Below, one piece after another: positions 17,299 to 24,939 of a DNA stretch of 64,000 nucleotides (the first letter of the stretch is position 1; the number at the start of each line of letters is the position of its first letter). The notes beneath the pieces were generated by a model. It was given only the letters and a program-made list of their open reading frames with translations. It did no database searches and had not been told where the DNA came from. The position numbers and the translations under genes were made by a program. This stretch comes from Streptomyces abyssalis. GTDB taxonomy: Bacteria > Actinomycetota > Actinomycetes > Streptomycetales > Streptomycetaceae. The stretch spans positions 654,556 to 718,555 of the forward strand of contig NZ_LJGT01000037.1 of NCBI RefSeq assembly GCF_001751365.1, in the 5' to 3' direction.

Positions 17299-17760
17299 TC
17301 ACCCGGGGCGGATGAGCCGGGCCTCATAGGCGAAGACCTCGGCCTGAACCCGGTCGCGCAGCTCCAACTTCGTGAGGATCCGGTTGAGATGGGTCTTGAC
17401 GGTGGCCTCGGCGAGGTGGAGCGCGGCGGCGATCTCGGCGTTCGACAGCCCGCCAGCCACCTCGACGAGCACCTCACGCTCGCGTGCCGTAAGCCTCTCC
17501 AGCCGGTCGTCCTCCACCGAGCCGCGCTCGGCGGGCAGTTGGTGGGCGAAGTTCTCCAGCAGCCGGCGGGTGATCCGCGGGGAGACCACCGCGTCCCCGG
17601 CGGCGACGCTGCGGATCGCCGCGAGCAGCTCCTCGGGCAGTGCGTTCTTCAGCAGGAATCCCGATGCCCCGGACTTGAGTCCCGCGAAGGCGTGTTCGTC
17701 GAGGTCGAAGGTGGTGAGGATGAGCACCCGGGTCTGCCGGGAGGACGCGCGGCCAGACCT
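17299..17760 (-). pseudogene. NarL/LuxR-type response regulator, N-terminus lost
   Basis: The C-terminal two thirds of a NarL-family regulator are intact: TRVLILTTFDLDEHAF (the beta4/alpha4 part of a receiver), [20 protein letters not shown], then a complete LuxR helix-turn-helix ([35 protein letters not shown]). The first about 60 receiver residues, with the phospho-acceptor Asp, are missing; at about 17745-17762 the frame gives way to a stretch resembling an IS5-type transposase in another frame. GTG 17727 could still start a 142-residue protein that keeps the DNA-binding domain. No sensor kinase is next to it. I treat it as a pseudogene by truncation. Confidence 0.75.
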
Positions 17761-17839
17761 CGGCCTTCGACCAGCGGTCGAAGTTCTTGCAGATCGTGTT
17801 CCAGTTCTCCGAATCGCTCGGGCAGATCACGTCACGCGA
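17741..17839 (-). mobile_element. IS5-family transposase scrap
   Basis: About 33 codons on the minus strand read ENWNTICKNFDRWSKAEVWPRVL. This matches the conserved N-terminal core of IS5-group transposases (GNWNTVYKRFRRWxxxGVW). The preceding SRDV would correspond to the WRDLP motif, so the copy is degenerate. It abuts the truncated response regulator exactly where that gene loses its receiver domain. Confidence 0.55.
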
Positions 17840-17941
17840 CACAAGTACAAGGCTGCGCCCGACGGCTTCGAAGCCCCCTGGCAACACGCTCCGAGGCTGA
17901 CCGGAACTCGTTGCCCGCGTGCACCACGAAGCGTCTACGAG

Positions 17942-18265
17942 TCAGACGGGATCGGTGAACGAGATCGGCTTGCCGGTGGCGTGGGCGTATGCGATCTCCC
18001 TGCTCGTGGACTCGCCGATGTACCCGCCTGGGTTGACGACCAGAACCCGGTCAGCCAGGTCGATCTTGCGCAGGTGGAGGGCGCCCAGCGTGGCCTTCTG
18101 CTCGTTGGTGATCAACTCGTCTGCTTCGTGATCCTCGGCACGCAGGAAGACGCCTGGCGCGACGACGATGACACCTGCGAAGGTCAGATCACGGTTCGCC
18201 GCGCTCATCTCGTCCCCGAACCGGGTAGAGCCGCAGATACAGACAATCTCAGGTCGGTCGGGCAC
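17942..18265 (-). CDS. Nucleoside 2-deoxyribosyltransferase-like small protein
   Basis: The 107-residue product begins with a Rossmann-like strand and glycine turn (VCICGSTRFGDEM), followed by LTFAGVIVVAPGVF, a KIDLADRVLVVNPGGYIGESTSREI segment and AHATGKPI. This layout is that of the compact deoxyribosyltransferase/DUF4406 family often found in phage and accessory regions, in which the Asp and the GxxGESTxxE segment face the nucleotide. It probably transfers or hydrolyses a nucleoside-linked group. It stands alone in the scar zone after the broken regulator. Confidence 0.7.
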   Translation of the reverse strand: MPDRPEIVCICGSTRFGDEMSAANRDLTFAGVIVVAPGVFLRAEDHEADELITNEQKATLGALHLRKIDLADRVLVVNPGGYIGESTSREIAYAHATGKPISFTDPV

Positions 18266-18368
18266 GGCTCAGTCCTTCAGGTCGAACGGGAAACCGTCAG
18301 CAACACGGCCTGGCCGGGAGGCAGACAACTCGGCCCGTGACCAGGGAAGTTGGGCGGGGCGTCTGCGG

Positions 18369-18776
18369 TCAGCGGGCGCGTTCGCCCCGTTCCGCCTGCT
18401 GCTTCGCCCTGTTCTTCTCCTTGATACGCACCGTTTCCCTCCGGACCTCGGCCTGGGTGGCGCGTTCCTGCCGTAGCCACTCGGGGAGTTCCCTCTTCAG
18501 CGCGTCGATCTGCTCGGTGGTGAGGGGTTCGGTCACACCCCCACGGGCGAGGCCCGAGGCGGAGACGCCCAGCTTCGCCGCTACGACCGGGCGGGGGTGC
18601 GGCCCGTTGCGGCGAAGTTCCACCAGCCACTCCGGCGGATCAGCCTGCAGCGCGTTCAGCTCGTGGCGCGAGACGACACCCTCCTGGAACTCGGGCGGCG
18701 TGGCCTCGAGGTACACACCCAGTTTCTTCGCCGCGGTCGCGGGCTTCATGGTCTGGGTGTTCTGGCGAGACGTCAT
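18369..18776 (-). CDS. DUF5997 family protein
   Basis: The 135-residue product, started at ATG 18776, opens with QTMKPATAAKKLGVYL and contains VVSRHELNALQADPPEWL, RRNGPHPRPVVAAKLG, LTTEQIDALKRELPEWL and a charged C-terminal helix (RRETVRIKEKNRAKQQ). This is the actinobacterial DUF5997 family. The AAKLGVS-x-SGLARGG part looks like a helix-turn-helix-like unit. The gene diverges from a LysR effector-domain protein with only 58 bp between starts, an arrangement I associate with other Streptomyces genomes; function is unknown. Confidence 0.85.
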   Translation of the reverse strand: MTSRQNTQTMKPATAAKKLGVYLEATPPEFQEGVVSRHELNALQADPPEWLVELRRNGPHPRPVVAAKLGVSASGLARGGVTEPLTTEQIDALKRELPEWLRQERATQAEVRRETVRIKEKNRAKQQAERGERAR

Positions 18777-18834
18777 GCTGCCCAGGGTATCGAGCGGGTG
18801 CCGGGCCTCGGACCACGGCCGGTATTCTGGCAGC

Positions 18835-19584
18835 GTGACCAGCTCCGAGGCATCCCCTTCATTCCGGGTCGCATACGTACCGGGTGTGACGCCGGCCAAG
18901 TGGGTGCGGATCTGGAACGAGCGGTTGCCCCACATTCCGCTGACGCTCGTTGCGGTGAGCGCCGTCGAGGCATCGGACGTGCTGCGGGACGGCGGCGCCG
19001 ACGCGGGTTTCGTACGGCTGCCGGTCGACCGCACGTATTTCAGTGCGATCCCCCTCTACACCGAGACGACGGTGGTCGTGGTCCCCAAGGACCACGTCGT
19101 GACGGCGGCCGATGAGGTGACGACAGAAGATCTGGCCGACGACGTCGTGCTGCATCCCCTTGACGACACCCTCGACTGGGAGCGTCTGCCCGGTCGCCCG
19201 GCGATCGAGCGGCCCGCCTCGACGAAGGATGCGGTCGAACTCGTTGCGGCAGGAGTGGGAGTGCTCCTCGTACCGCAGTCGCTCGCCCGTCTGAACCACC
19301 GCAGGGACCTCACGTACCGGCCGGTCACCGACGCTCCGCAGTCACGTGTCGCACTGTCGTGGCCGGAAGAAATGACCACCGACATGGTGGAGGACTTCAT
19401 CGGGGTCGTGCGGGGGCGGACCGTCAACAGCACGCGGGGGCGCGTAGCGACTCCGGCGCAGCCGAAGCGCGCCTCCGCAGGCGGTGCGCAGGGCAAGTCC
19501 GGCGGAAGGAAGCCAGGCAGGGCAACGGGAGCCCGCCGGGGCGGTGAGCGCGGAAGGCGCGGCAGGCCTCGCCGCCGGTCGTAG
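18835..19584 (+). CDS. LysR effector-binding-domain protein without DNA-binding domain
   Basis: The 249-residue product starts at GTG 18835. Residues 10-200 match a LysR substrate-binding domain (FRVAYVPGVTPAKWVRIW, DAGFVRLPVDRTYFSAIPLY, VELVAAGVGVLLVPQSLARL), but there is no winged-helix domain before it. The last about 50 residues form a Lys/Arg/Gly-rich tail (KSGGRKPGRATGARRGGERG) that could bind nucleic acid. It diverges from DUF5997; the pair may form one two-part regulator in which one protein senses and the other contacts DNA, an inference. Confidence 0.85.
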   Translation: MTSSEASPSFRVAYVPGVTPAKWVRIWNERLPHIPLTLVAVSAVEASDVLRDGGADAGFVRLPVDRTYFSAIPLYTETTVVVVPKDHVVTAADEVTTEDLADDVVLHPLDDTLDWERLPGRPAIERPASTKDAVELVAAGVGVLLVPQSLARLNHRRDLTYRPVTDAPQSRVALSWPEEMTTDMVEDFIGVVRGRTVNSTRGRVATPAQPKRASAGGAQGKSGGRKPGRATGARRGGERGRRGRPRRRS

Positions 19585-19967
19585 CCTCGTCGCTGCGCGC
19601 CTGAACCTGGCAGCCGGCATCGAGGGGAGGCCCCGCCTCTCCTGCGTCGCCGTCACACGCGTCCGCCCAACGCCCCGACCTCGGCGGCCTGTTCCGGAGC
19701 CACAACAGGCGCAAGGCAGCCCCCGTCAGCTGCCGTCTCCTGCTCGTTGCGGGCCAAAGTGTTATGTCACGGTCCGGCACCTCCTGCAACCAATCGAAGT
19801 CCTCACATGTCGCAAGTTGGTACATGGGTCCACCAACTTGATGTCATGGGAGATTTCTTGACGTTCCGCTTCAAATGGCCACATTCGTGGCGTCAGCCTG
19901 CGCAGTCCTGTGGGCCAGTTGCGACGGCCCGGCTCTTCATCGTCAACAGCCCGGCGAAAGGCCGCTC
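19585..19967. promoter_or_regulatory. PLD-like gene upstream region with promoter and palindrome
   Basis: No gene is seen in these 383 bp. A TTGACG hexamer at 19858-19863 is a plausible -35 element, with CACATT about 17-18 bp downstream as a weak -10, pointing at the PLD-like gene at 19968. Just upstream of the -35 lies the palindrome annotated separately. Confidence 0.45.
19813..19840. promoter_or_regulatory. 28-bp palindrome, candidate operator
   Basis: CAAGTTGGT (19813-19821) and ACCAACTTG (19832-19840) are perfect 9-bp inverted arms around a 10-bp spacer. Arm centres lie two helical turns apart and the site ends 17 bp before a TTGACG -35-like box, the position of an activator site. Confidence 0.55.
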
Positions 19968-21272
19968 ATGAAGCGAACGATCACGTTGATCACCGCGCTC
20001 GTCATCGGCATGCTGCCGCTGACGCCGGCGCATGCCGCGGTGAAGAAGGCCAAGGCCCCCCTCAGTTGCGAGTATCGGACGTTCACTTCCAGCCCGGGCC
20101 CGCGCTTCAACGACCCGGAGGACCCCGCCTCCCAGATGGAGATCATGGGTCCGGTCATCGAGTCGATCAACAGCGCCGGTTGCGGGCAGACCATACGCGT
20201 CGCCATGTACTCGATCAGCAACGCACAGCCGGGACCGGAATTCGCCCACGCCCTGATCGCCGCGCACCAGCGTGGCGTCATCGTCAAAGCACTGATGGAC
20301 ACCCACAGCGACAACGCGGTCTGGCAGTCGATGGTCACCGAGCTGGGCAACGACCCGCGAGCCTCCAGCTTCGCCGCGATGTGCCCGGGCGGCTGCCTGA
20401 CCCACTACCCCGGCTCCTCCCTGCACGCGAAGTTCTACATGCTCAGCGGCGGGGGCGATGCGAACAGGACGGTGACCGTCAGCAGCGCCAACCCCACCTC
20501 CGCCCAGGCCAGTACCGCGTGGAACAGCAGCGCCACCGTCAAGGGCAACGTCGCCCTGTACAACTCCTACGTCAGCTTCTTCACGGCCATGTCCAAGGGG
20601 GCGCTCAACGGCCCGGGCCCGCTGGCACCCGACTACTACAGCTCCACCAAGGGCACAGCCGCCAGGAAGCTGTCTCCGCCCTCCTACCAGTGGCCCAAGG
20701 CGCGCTCCAAGAGCGACACCTGGGTGGACTTCCTGAACAACATCAAGGCGCCGGCCACGATCAACATCGCCATGTTCCAGTGGACGTCTCACGGGAAACC
20801 GGGCGACCGTAACTATCTGGAGCTGCCGAAGAAGCTGGTGAGCCTGGCGAAGACCGGCGTCAAGATCCACATCCTGATCACCGCAGGAATGGCCGACGAC
20901 AGCGTGCAGAACCACCTGAAGAACCGGCCGAACATCTATGTTCACGACACCACCCGCGGCACCGACGCGAACGGCAACGCCCGGCACTACACGCACGACA
21001 AGTACATGATGGTCAGCGGCAACTACGCAGGTACGGCCAACTCCAAGCTCGTGTTCGTCGGTTCCTCGAACTGGACGAGCAACGGCGTCTGGCACAACGA
21101 CGAGTCGAACCTGAAGCTGACCGGCCGGTCGAGCTACGACACGTTCATGGCCGACTGGCAGAACCAGTACGACCGCTGCTGCGGGACCGCGGGGCGGCAG
21201 TCGATCGCCGAGGAGCGCGCCGAGAACACGGCGCGAGAGATTCCGATCGATCCGAGTCAGGCCCGGGAATAG
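19968..21272 (+). CDS. Secreted phospholipase D-like protein
   Basis: Start at ATG 19968; 434 residues with a Sec signal peptide (KRTITLITALVIGMLPLTPAHA). Two HKD-type half sites are visible: SLHAKFYMLSGGGD (H-x-K, about residue 155) and YTHDKYMMVSG (about residue 345), each followed by a serine/asparagine-rich strand (VTVSSANPT; VFVGSSNWT), as in bilobal PLD-superfamily enzymes. The lead-in ETIRVAMYSISNAQ-like segment (IRVAMYSI) before the first site also fits. The family hydrolyses or transfers phosphodiester bonds in phospholipids or nucleic acids. It stands alone; its promoter has a strong palindrome. Confidence 0.87.
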   Translation: MKRTITLITALVIGMLPLTPAHAAVKKAKAPLSCEYRTFTSSPGPRFNDPEDPASQMEIMGPVIESINSAGCGQTIRVAMYSISNAQPGPEFAHALIAAHQRGVIVKALMDTHSDNAVWQSMVTELGNDPRASSFAAMCPGGCLTHYPGSSLHAKFYMLSGGGDANRTVTVSSANPTSAQASTAWNSSATVKGNVALYNSYVSFFTAMSKGALNGPGPLAPDYYSSTKGTAARKLSPPSYQWPKARSKSDTWVDFLNNIKAPATINIAMFQWTSHGKPGDRNYLELPKKLVSLAKTGVKIHILITAGMADDSVQNHLKNRPNIYVHDTTRGTDANGNARHYTHDKYMMVSGNYAGTANSKLVFVGSSNWTSNGVWHNDESNLKLTGRSSYDTFMADWQNQYDRCCGTAGRQSIAEERAENTAREIPIDPSQARE

Positions 21273-21321
21273 GCATCCTGGCCCTGGACAGCGGCCAGCG
21301 AGCAGGAGTCCGAAAGTGAAC

Positions 21322-21371
21322 AAGCTCCTGGTGGACAGGCGATCTTGGTCTTGGCCGCCCACCAGGAGCTT
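21322..21371. terminator. 13-bp inverted repeat after PLD-like gene
   Basis: AAGCTCCTGGTGG (21322-21334) and CCACCAGGAGCTT (21359-21371) are perfect inverted copies with a 24-nt loop, 50 bp past the PLD-like stop. It may terminate that gene, or be an insertion-sequence scar. The remaining gap 21372-21621 shows nothing I can name. Confidence 0.45.
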
Positions 21372-21621
21372 CCGCGGGTTCGGGCACCGACCGCGACGCC
21401 AACCACGGGCTGGTCCACATCCGAGCCTTCGGGATCCGACCTGTTCCTCTCACCTGCTTCGGAGGCTGCGCCTTCACTGCTCGACCGTTGTCGCTGAGCT
21501 GAACCAGATGTGGACGGCCTGGCGGACGGATGCCCGCATCAGGAGATGTGGGGGTCGGTACTGCTGGTGATCGATGCGCAGTAGCATCCGCACAACATCC
21601 AACGAGGAAGGGCGAAATCAC

Positions 21622-21957
21622 GTGGTGGACATGAAGGCGGCCGCGCGCAAGGTCTTCGATTCGTACGACCTCGACGGCGACGGGCAGATAAGCGCCAAGG
21701 AATACCAGCAGGTCGTCGCCGAGCTGCGCGGCGAGCACCTCACCGACGAGCAGGCGCAGCGATTCATCGACGTACTCGACACGGATGGCGACGGAGCGAT
21801 GTCGTTCGAGGAGTTCTGGGCCCGCAGGGCGGCGCGGACTGACGACCGGCGTTTCGGCCACCCCGCGCGCGGCGCCGGCATGGTGTCGGAGGCCTCCGTT
21901 CAGACTCTCCGGCGGGAGGTTGCCGTCGCGGCCGGCGGGCTTGGCCGTCAGACGTGA
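21622..21957 (+). CDS. EF-hand calcium-binding protein
   Basis: The 111-residue product (GTG 21622, AGGAAGGG 9 bases upstream) has two canonical EF-hand loops: DLDGDGQISAKE (residues about 15-26) and DTDGDGAMSFEE (about 51-62), both with D-x-D-G-D-G and a Glu at position 12, each flanked by helices. This is the small calmodulin/calerythrin-like type widespread in Streptomyces, a cytoplasmic Ca2+ buffer or sensor. The final about 35 residues are Arg/Gly-rich and unassigned. Confidence 0.9.
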   Translation: MVDMKAAARKVFDSYDLDGDGQISAKEYQQVVAELRGEHLTDEQAQRFIDVLDTDGDGAMSFEEFWARRAARTDDRRFGHPARGAGMVSEASVQTLRREVAVAAGGLGRQT

Positions 21958-21979
21958 GGCCAGGGAGTGTGCGGCACGC

Positions 21980-22291
21980 TCAGATGGCGGTCTCCGACAC
22001 CAGGATCGTCTTCACGCCCTTGACGCGGACGCTCCCGGCGGTGAGGCGAAGCGAGCAGCTTCCCCCCTGGGCCACTACGCACACCCGGGCCGCTGCCGGA
22101 GTCAACTGGAGAGTCGGTGCCGGGAGTTGCCAGCCGTTCAGCGCGACCTCTGCGATCTCCTCGCACACGAGGTAGAAGGTGAGGCTGTTGAACGGCTTGG
22201 CTTCCCACTCCGGCAGGGGATGGCTCGGCAGGTCGCCGGTGCTGAGGCCGATGGTGGCGGAGGTGCCGCGCTCGTCGAAGTGCAGGTCCAA
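21980..22291 (-). CDS. Imm50-like immunity protein, probably 5'-truncated
   Basis: The 103-residue open frame begins at a TTG (22291) without a convincing ribosome site and shows FDERGTSATIGLSTGDLPS, a PLPEWEAKPFNSLTFYLVCE strand pair, and EVALNGWQLPAP, the layout of Imm50-type polymorphic-toxin immunity proteins (acidic strand, P-x-x-W, then V-x-L-x-GW). Family members usually have about 25-30 further N-terminal residues; upstream sequence in frame reaches a stop with no ATG/GTG. No toxin gene is adjacent. Orphan or decaying; the family call is tentative. Confidence 0.45.
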   Translation of the reverse strand: MDLHFDERGTSATIGLSTGDLPSHPLPEWEAKPFNSLTFYLVCEEIAEVALNGWQLPAPTLQLTPAAARVCVVAQGGSCSLRLTAGSVRVKGVKTILVSETAI

Positions 22292-22612
22292 GGACGACTG
22301 AGAGCGTTGACCTGACGCGAGGACCGCGCCGGGGTGCGGGCCACACTCACGAACCTACGTACCGTCTAGCGCACTTGACCCCCGGACGATCGGAGTAGCC
22401 AAGCTCGCAGGTCAGGGGGAGGCGGTACACGCACGACCGTTCCGATGAGCTGCCAGTGTTCGGAGGTGTGCATGCCGTGTGGTCCCAGACTGGTCAGCAC
22501 CTTCGACAGCTCAGGCCGCACCACAGGCCACTGGCGCGGGCGTTGGTCCAGAACAGTGCTGTCCAATGACGCGTGCCACTGTGCACCCTGTACGCCCCTC
22601 TTGGAACTCGTC
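22292..22612. other. Gap with possible gene debris
   Basis: No complete gene. On the minus strand about 65 codons (22366-22570, containing WPVVRPELSKVLTSLGPHG, then HTSEHWQLIG) read like a fragment of a real protein that ends at a TGA and is cut off at its N-terminal side by the IS5 remnant at 22613. I cannot assign it. Confidence 0.3.
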
Positions 22613-22756
22613 TCATTTGGCGAGTCTGCGGTAGCAGATGAGGATGCAGGCGATGCTGGTGAAGGCGAGGACGTGGTCAGCTTTGCGTTCGAAGCGGCGG
22701 TGGAGGCGGCGGCAGCCGGCGAGCCAGGACATGCGGGCTCGGGTGCGCTTGACTTG
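22613..22756 (-). mobile_element. 3' end of an IS5-family transposase gene
   Basis: About 45 codons ending at a stop read SWLAGCRRLHRRFERKADHV then LAFTSIACILICYRRLAK, the very typical C-terminus (GCRRLHRRYERKAEHFLAF, LICYRRL) of Streptomyces IS5-group DDE transposases. Everything upstream is missing; the sequence changes to an A-rich stretch (AAAACAAAATACGG at about 22768) leading into the next gene. Confidence 0.8.
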
Positions 22757-22835
22757 TTGTCGAACTTCGGAAAAACAAAATACGGCTCCGACCAGCAGAT
22801 TCGCCCAATAGCAGTCGAGACCCATGGAGCATTGA

Positions 22836-23645
22836 ATGCCACGCCATGACACGTCGAACGCGCCGGTCTTCAGTCTGTACTACATCGCTATCGATACCGA
22901 GGCCGGGGTGACGCCGGAGCAATTCGAAGCCTTTGTTCGCCATAAAGGCGTGCACATACCCTGCTACCCCGGATGGCGCTGGACGATGCTGCGCGGCCTG
23001 CGTGGCGAACGAGCCGGCCAATACATGATGCTCTTCGAAATCGATGACGCCGGGCAGCGCGACCGCTACGTGACAGCTGACGGCAATCAAACAGAATTGG
23101 CACGCCAGTTCTGGCGCGATCGTCCCGAGGCCCGTGAGCTTGTCCGCGAATGGAGGAAATACGGCACATTCGGCGAATTGCCCACGATCTATACCGACTA
23201 CCGCTTGCTGGCGGAGAACAAGAAAAGCACCGTCACCGATGGGCCGCGTTATCAGGAGCGCGGCCCGGGGGAAGAACCTCTCGCCCGGGTGATCGGCATC
23301 CACAATCTCGCGCTGCGCCCCGACGTCCGGGCAGATACCTTTGAAAGCTTCATCGCTGAGAATCATCATCGTATCGAGGACTATCCCGACTGGAAATTCC
23401 GCCTGCTGAAAGGCGAGCGCGGTAACCGGCTGGATCAGTATGTAGTGCTGATGGAGATTGCCAGCCTCGCGGCACTCCATGCGTTCTATCCTGATGCGGA
23501 CATCGCGACTGCTGAGGCTGCTGCATTCGCCAAGGCCTATCGGGACACGAAGCAGATGTACGAGGAATGGAAGCAGCTGGCTTCGTTCTCCGGCTCACCG
23601 CAGATCTACACCGATTATCTGTCGGTGGCGGAAAGCTTGAGCTGA
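22836..23645 (+). CDS. Unknown protein built of two tandem copies of one domain
   Basis: I do not recognise this 269-residue protein. It is an internal duplication: residues 11-127 and 151-266 align along their whole length. Matching parts are GVTPEQFEAFVRHKGVHIPC with VRADTFESFIAENHHRIEDY, YPGWRWTMLRGLRGERAGQY with YPDWKFRLLKGERGNRLDQY, MMLFEIDD with VVLMEIAS, and EWRKYGTFGELPTIYTDY with EWKQLASFSGSPQIYTDY. Alternating strand/helix makes a ferredoxin-like alpha-beta barrel plausible. Base composition is clearly lower in GC than the flanks and it sits between two IS5 transposase remnants, so it looks imported. No signal peptide or catalytic motif is visible. Confidence 0.8.
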   Translation: MPRHDTSNAPVFSLYYIAIDTEAGVTPEQFEAFVRHKGVHIPCYPGWRWTMLRGLRGERAGQYMMLFEIDDAGQRDRYVTADGNQTELARQFWRDRPEARELVREWRKYGTFGELPTIYTDYRLLAENKKSTVTDGPRYQERGPGEEPLARVIGIHNLALRPDVRADTFESFIAENHHRIEDYPDWKFRLLKGERGNRLDQYVVLMEIASLAALHAFYPDADIATAEAAAFAKAYRDTKQMYEEWKQLASFSGSPQIYTDYLSVAESLS

Positions 23646-23650
23646 CGCAA

Positions 23651-23680
23651 GTGAGGTGACCTCACCAACTTGCAGTTGGT
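23651..23680. repeat. Two overlapping palindromes after the duplicated-domain gene
   Basis: GTGAGGT-G-ACCTCAC (23651-23665) and ACCAACT-TGC-AGTTGGT (23664-23680) are both perfect. They follow the gene stop by 6 bp and lie at the 3' edge of the adjacent transposase remnant, so they may be a terminator or the end of an insertion sequence. Confidence 0.5.
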
Positions 23681-23925
23681 CTTTCCGTGTTCGAAATGGG
23701 TGAGACAAGTGCGGCTTTGACGATGTGGCTGATCTTGCGGGGGCTGGTCGTGGCGTGTCGCAGGGCGCGCCGGCGGCCGGTGAGCAGGGCGAATCCGCGT
23801 TCGCCGGGACATCGCAGGCTGCGGAGTAGGGAGCTGTAGGTTCGCGTGTCCACGTCGAGCACCTGACCACCTGCTGGCTGCTTGATCGGTGTGAACACTC
23901 CGATGCCGGCTACGTCGTAGCCGTT
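23681..23925 (-). mobile_element. C-terminal remnant of an IS5/HARBI-type transposase, frameshifted
   Basis: Minus-strand codons read NGYDVAGIGVFTPIKQPAGG, DTRTYSSLLRSLRCPGERGF, ALLTGRRRALRHATTSPRKI, KAALV, and after a one-base shift near 23704 continue LTHFEHGKT. This is the familiar C-terminus of Streptomyces DDE transposases (RSLRCLGERGFALLTGRWRALRH). The N-terminal two thirds are absent; a possible trace (LTRELERQHQELTART) is at about 23975-24045. Different family copy from the one at 22613. Confidence 0.75.
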
Positions 23926-24344
23926 GGGCCAGGGTGGGCAGGGCGAGTTGCGAGGCGGCTCAGTACAAGGTCGGCTCAGTGTCCGGACGGTGCGCGCCGT
24001 CAACTCCTGGTGCTGCCGCTCCAGTTCGCGCGTCAAGATCGTGTTCAGGTCCCCATGGTCGGTGTCTTTCTGTGCGGCGTGGCGTGCCGCGTGTGGTGGC
24101 CCTGAGAGGACCCGGGAGGCGGGGGAGGCACGCACGGGGAACCGCTCGGTCTGGACGGCAATACGCCCGGCTCTGGCGCACTTGCTTCGGCGAGCCCGAA
24201 TCCTCCCGTGATGACCACGAATGCGGAGAACTCGGCGGTTTGAGGCGACCGGCGCCGGGTATGCGAACGAGGCCGCTCGGCCAAGTGTCGCGGCCCGGCC
24301 CATCGGTGGACGACGGGGCGCGAGGCCGCCGGAAGGGGCACGTC

Positions 24345-24662
24345 ATGGGTGACATGGTGATCGTGGGCTACCGGCCCAAGCCGGGCGGCGAGGAGGAGCT
24401 GCTCGCCCTCACGCGCGAGCACGTGCCCATGCTGCGCCGGTTCGGCCTCGCGACCGACCGGCCTGTGCTCGTGATGCGGGCGAAGGGCCGCGTGATCGTC
24501 GAGGTGTTCGAGTGGCGGGACGGCGGGATCACAGCGGCGCACGAGCATCCGGATGTGCTGGCCATGTGGGACAGGTACGTGGCGGTCTGCGACTACGTGC
24601 CTCTGAGGGAACTGTCCGAGACGGGGGACATGTTCGCGCAGTTCGAACCGGTCGACCTCTGA
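24345..24662 (+). CDS. Small hypothetical protein, ferredoxin-like barrel type
   Basis: The 105-residue product starts at ATG 24345, 6 bases after GGAAGGGG. It reads MVIVGYRPKPGGEEELLALT, then VLVMRAKGRVIVEVFEWRDG, HEHPDVLAMWDRY and VPLRELSETGDMFAQFEPV. The strand-helix-strand-strand-helix-strand order is that of small dimeric alpha-beta barrel proteins (ABM/YCII/EthD-like), often heme- or metabolite-binding. I cannot assign a reaction. It is the last chromosomal gene before the integrated element. Confidence 0.78.
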   Translation: MGDMVIVGYRPKPGGEEELLALTREHVPMLRRFGLATDRPVLVMRAKGRVIVEVFEWRDGGITAAHEHPDVLAMWDRYVAVCDYVPLRELSETGDMFAQFEPVDL

Positions 24663-24896
24663 CGTACCGGTGAAGGCCGGGTCCACGTCGATGGCGCTCA
24701 GGCTGCAGCGATCTCTCGTTCACGAAGCGGATCTACGTCCACCCCGATCCGCAGAGCCTGAAGGCGGGTTCGGACAAGCTCGGAGAACTGCTCGGCTGAG
24801 CATGATCCAAGAGTGTCGTGTGAGAAATTGTGAGAGATCAGCTCCGGGAACGAAGAAGAGGCACCCCGTAGGATGCCTCTCACCTGCTATTTCTCT
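24663..24896. other. Non-coding flank with displaced tRNA terminator
   Basis: No gene is seen. At 24857-24880 AGAGGCA and TGCCTCT form a 7-bp stem with a 10-nt loop; read on the minus strand it is followed by TTCTTCG. Before integration this hairpin would have stood just downstream of the tRNA-Pro 3' end and probably served as its terminator. Confidence 0.45.
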
Positions 24897-24939
24897 GTCG
24901 GGACGGCGGGATTTGAACCCACGACCCCTTGACCCCCAG
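24897..24939. repeat. attachment site, left copy (43-bp direct repeat)
   Basis: Identical over 43 bp to 36538-36580. It reproduces the 3' end of tRNA-Pro from the anticodon-stem side to the acceptor end, then diverges (A here, T in the intact gene). This is the element-distal scar of site-specific integration. Confidence 0.95.

Noticed and set aside
24698..24883. A minus-strand 61-codon frame near the left end of the element
   Set aside because: It spans the displaced tRNA terminator hairpin, lacks a ribosome site and shows no recognisable motif.
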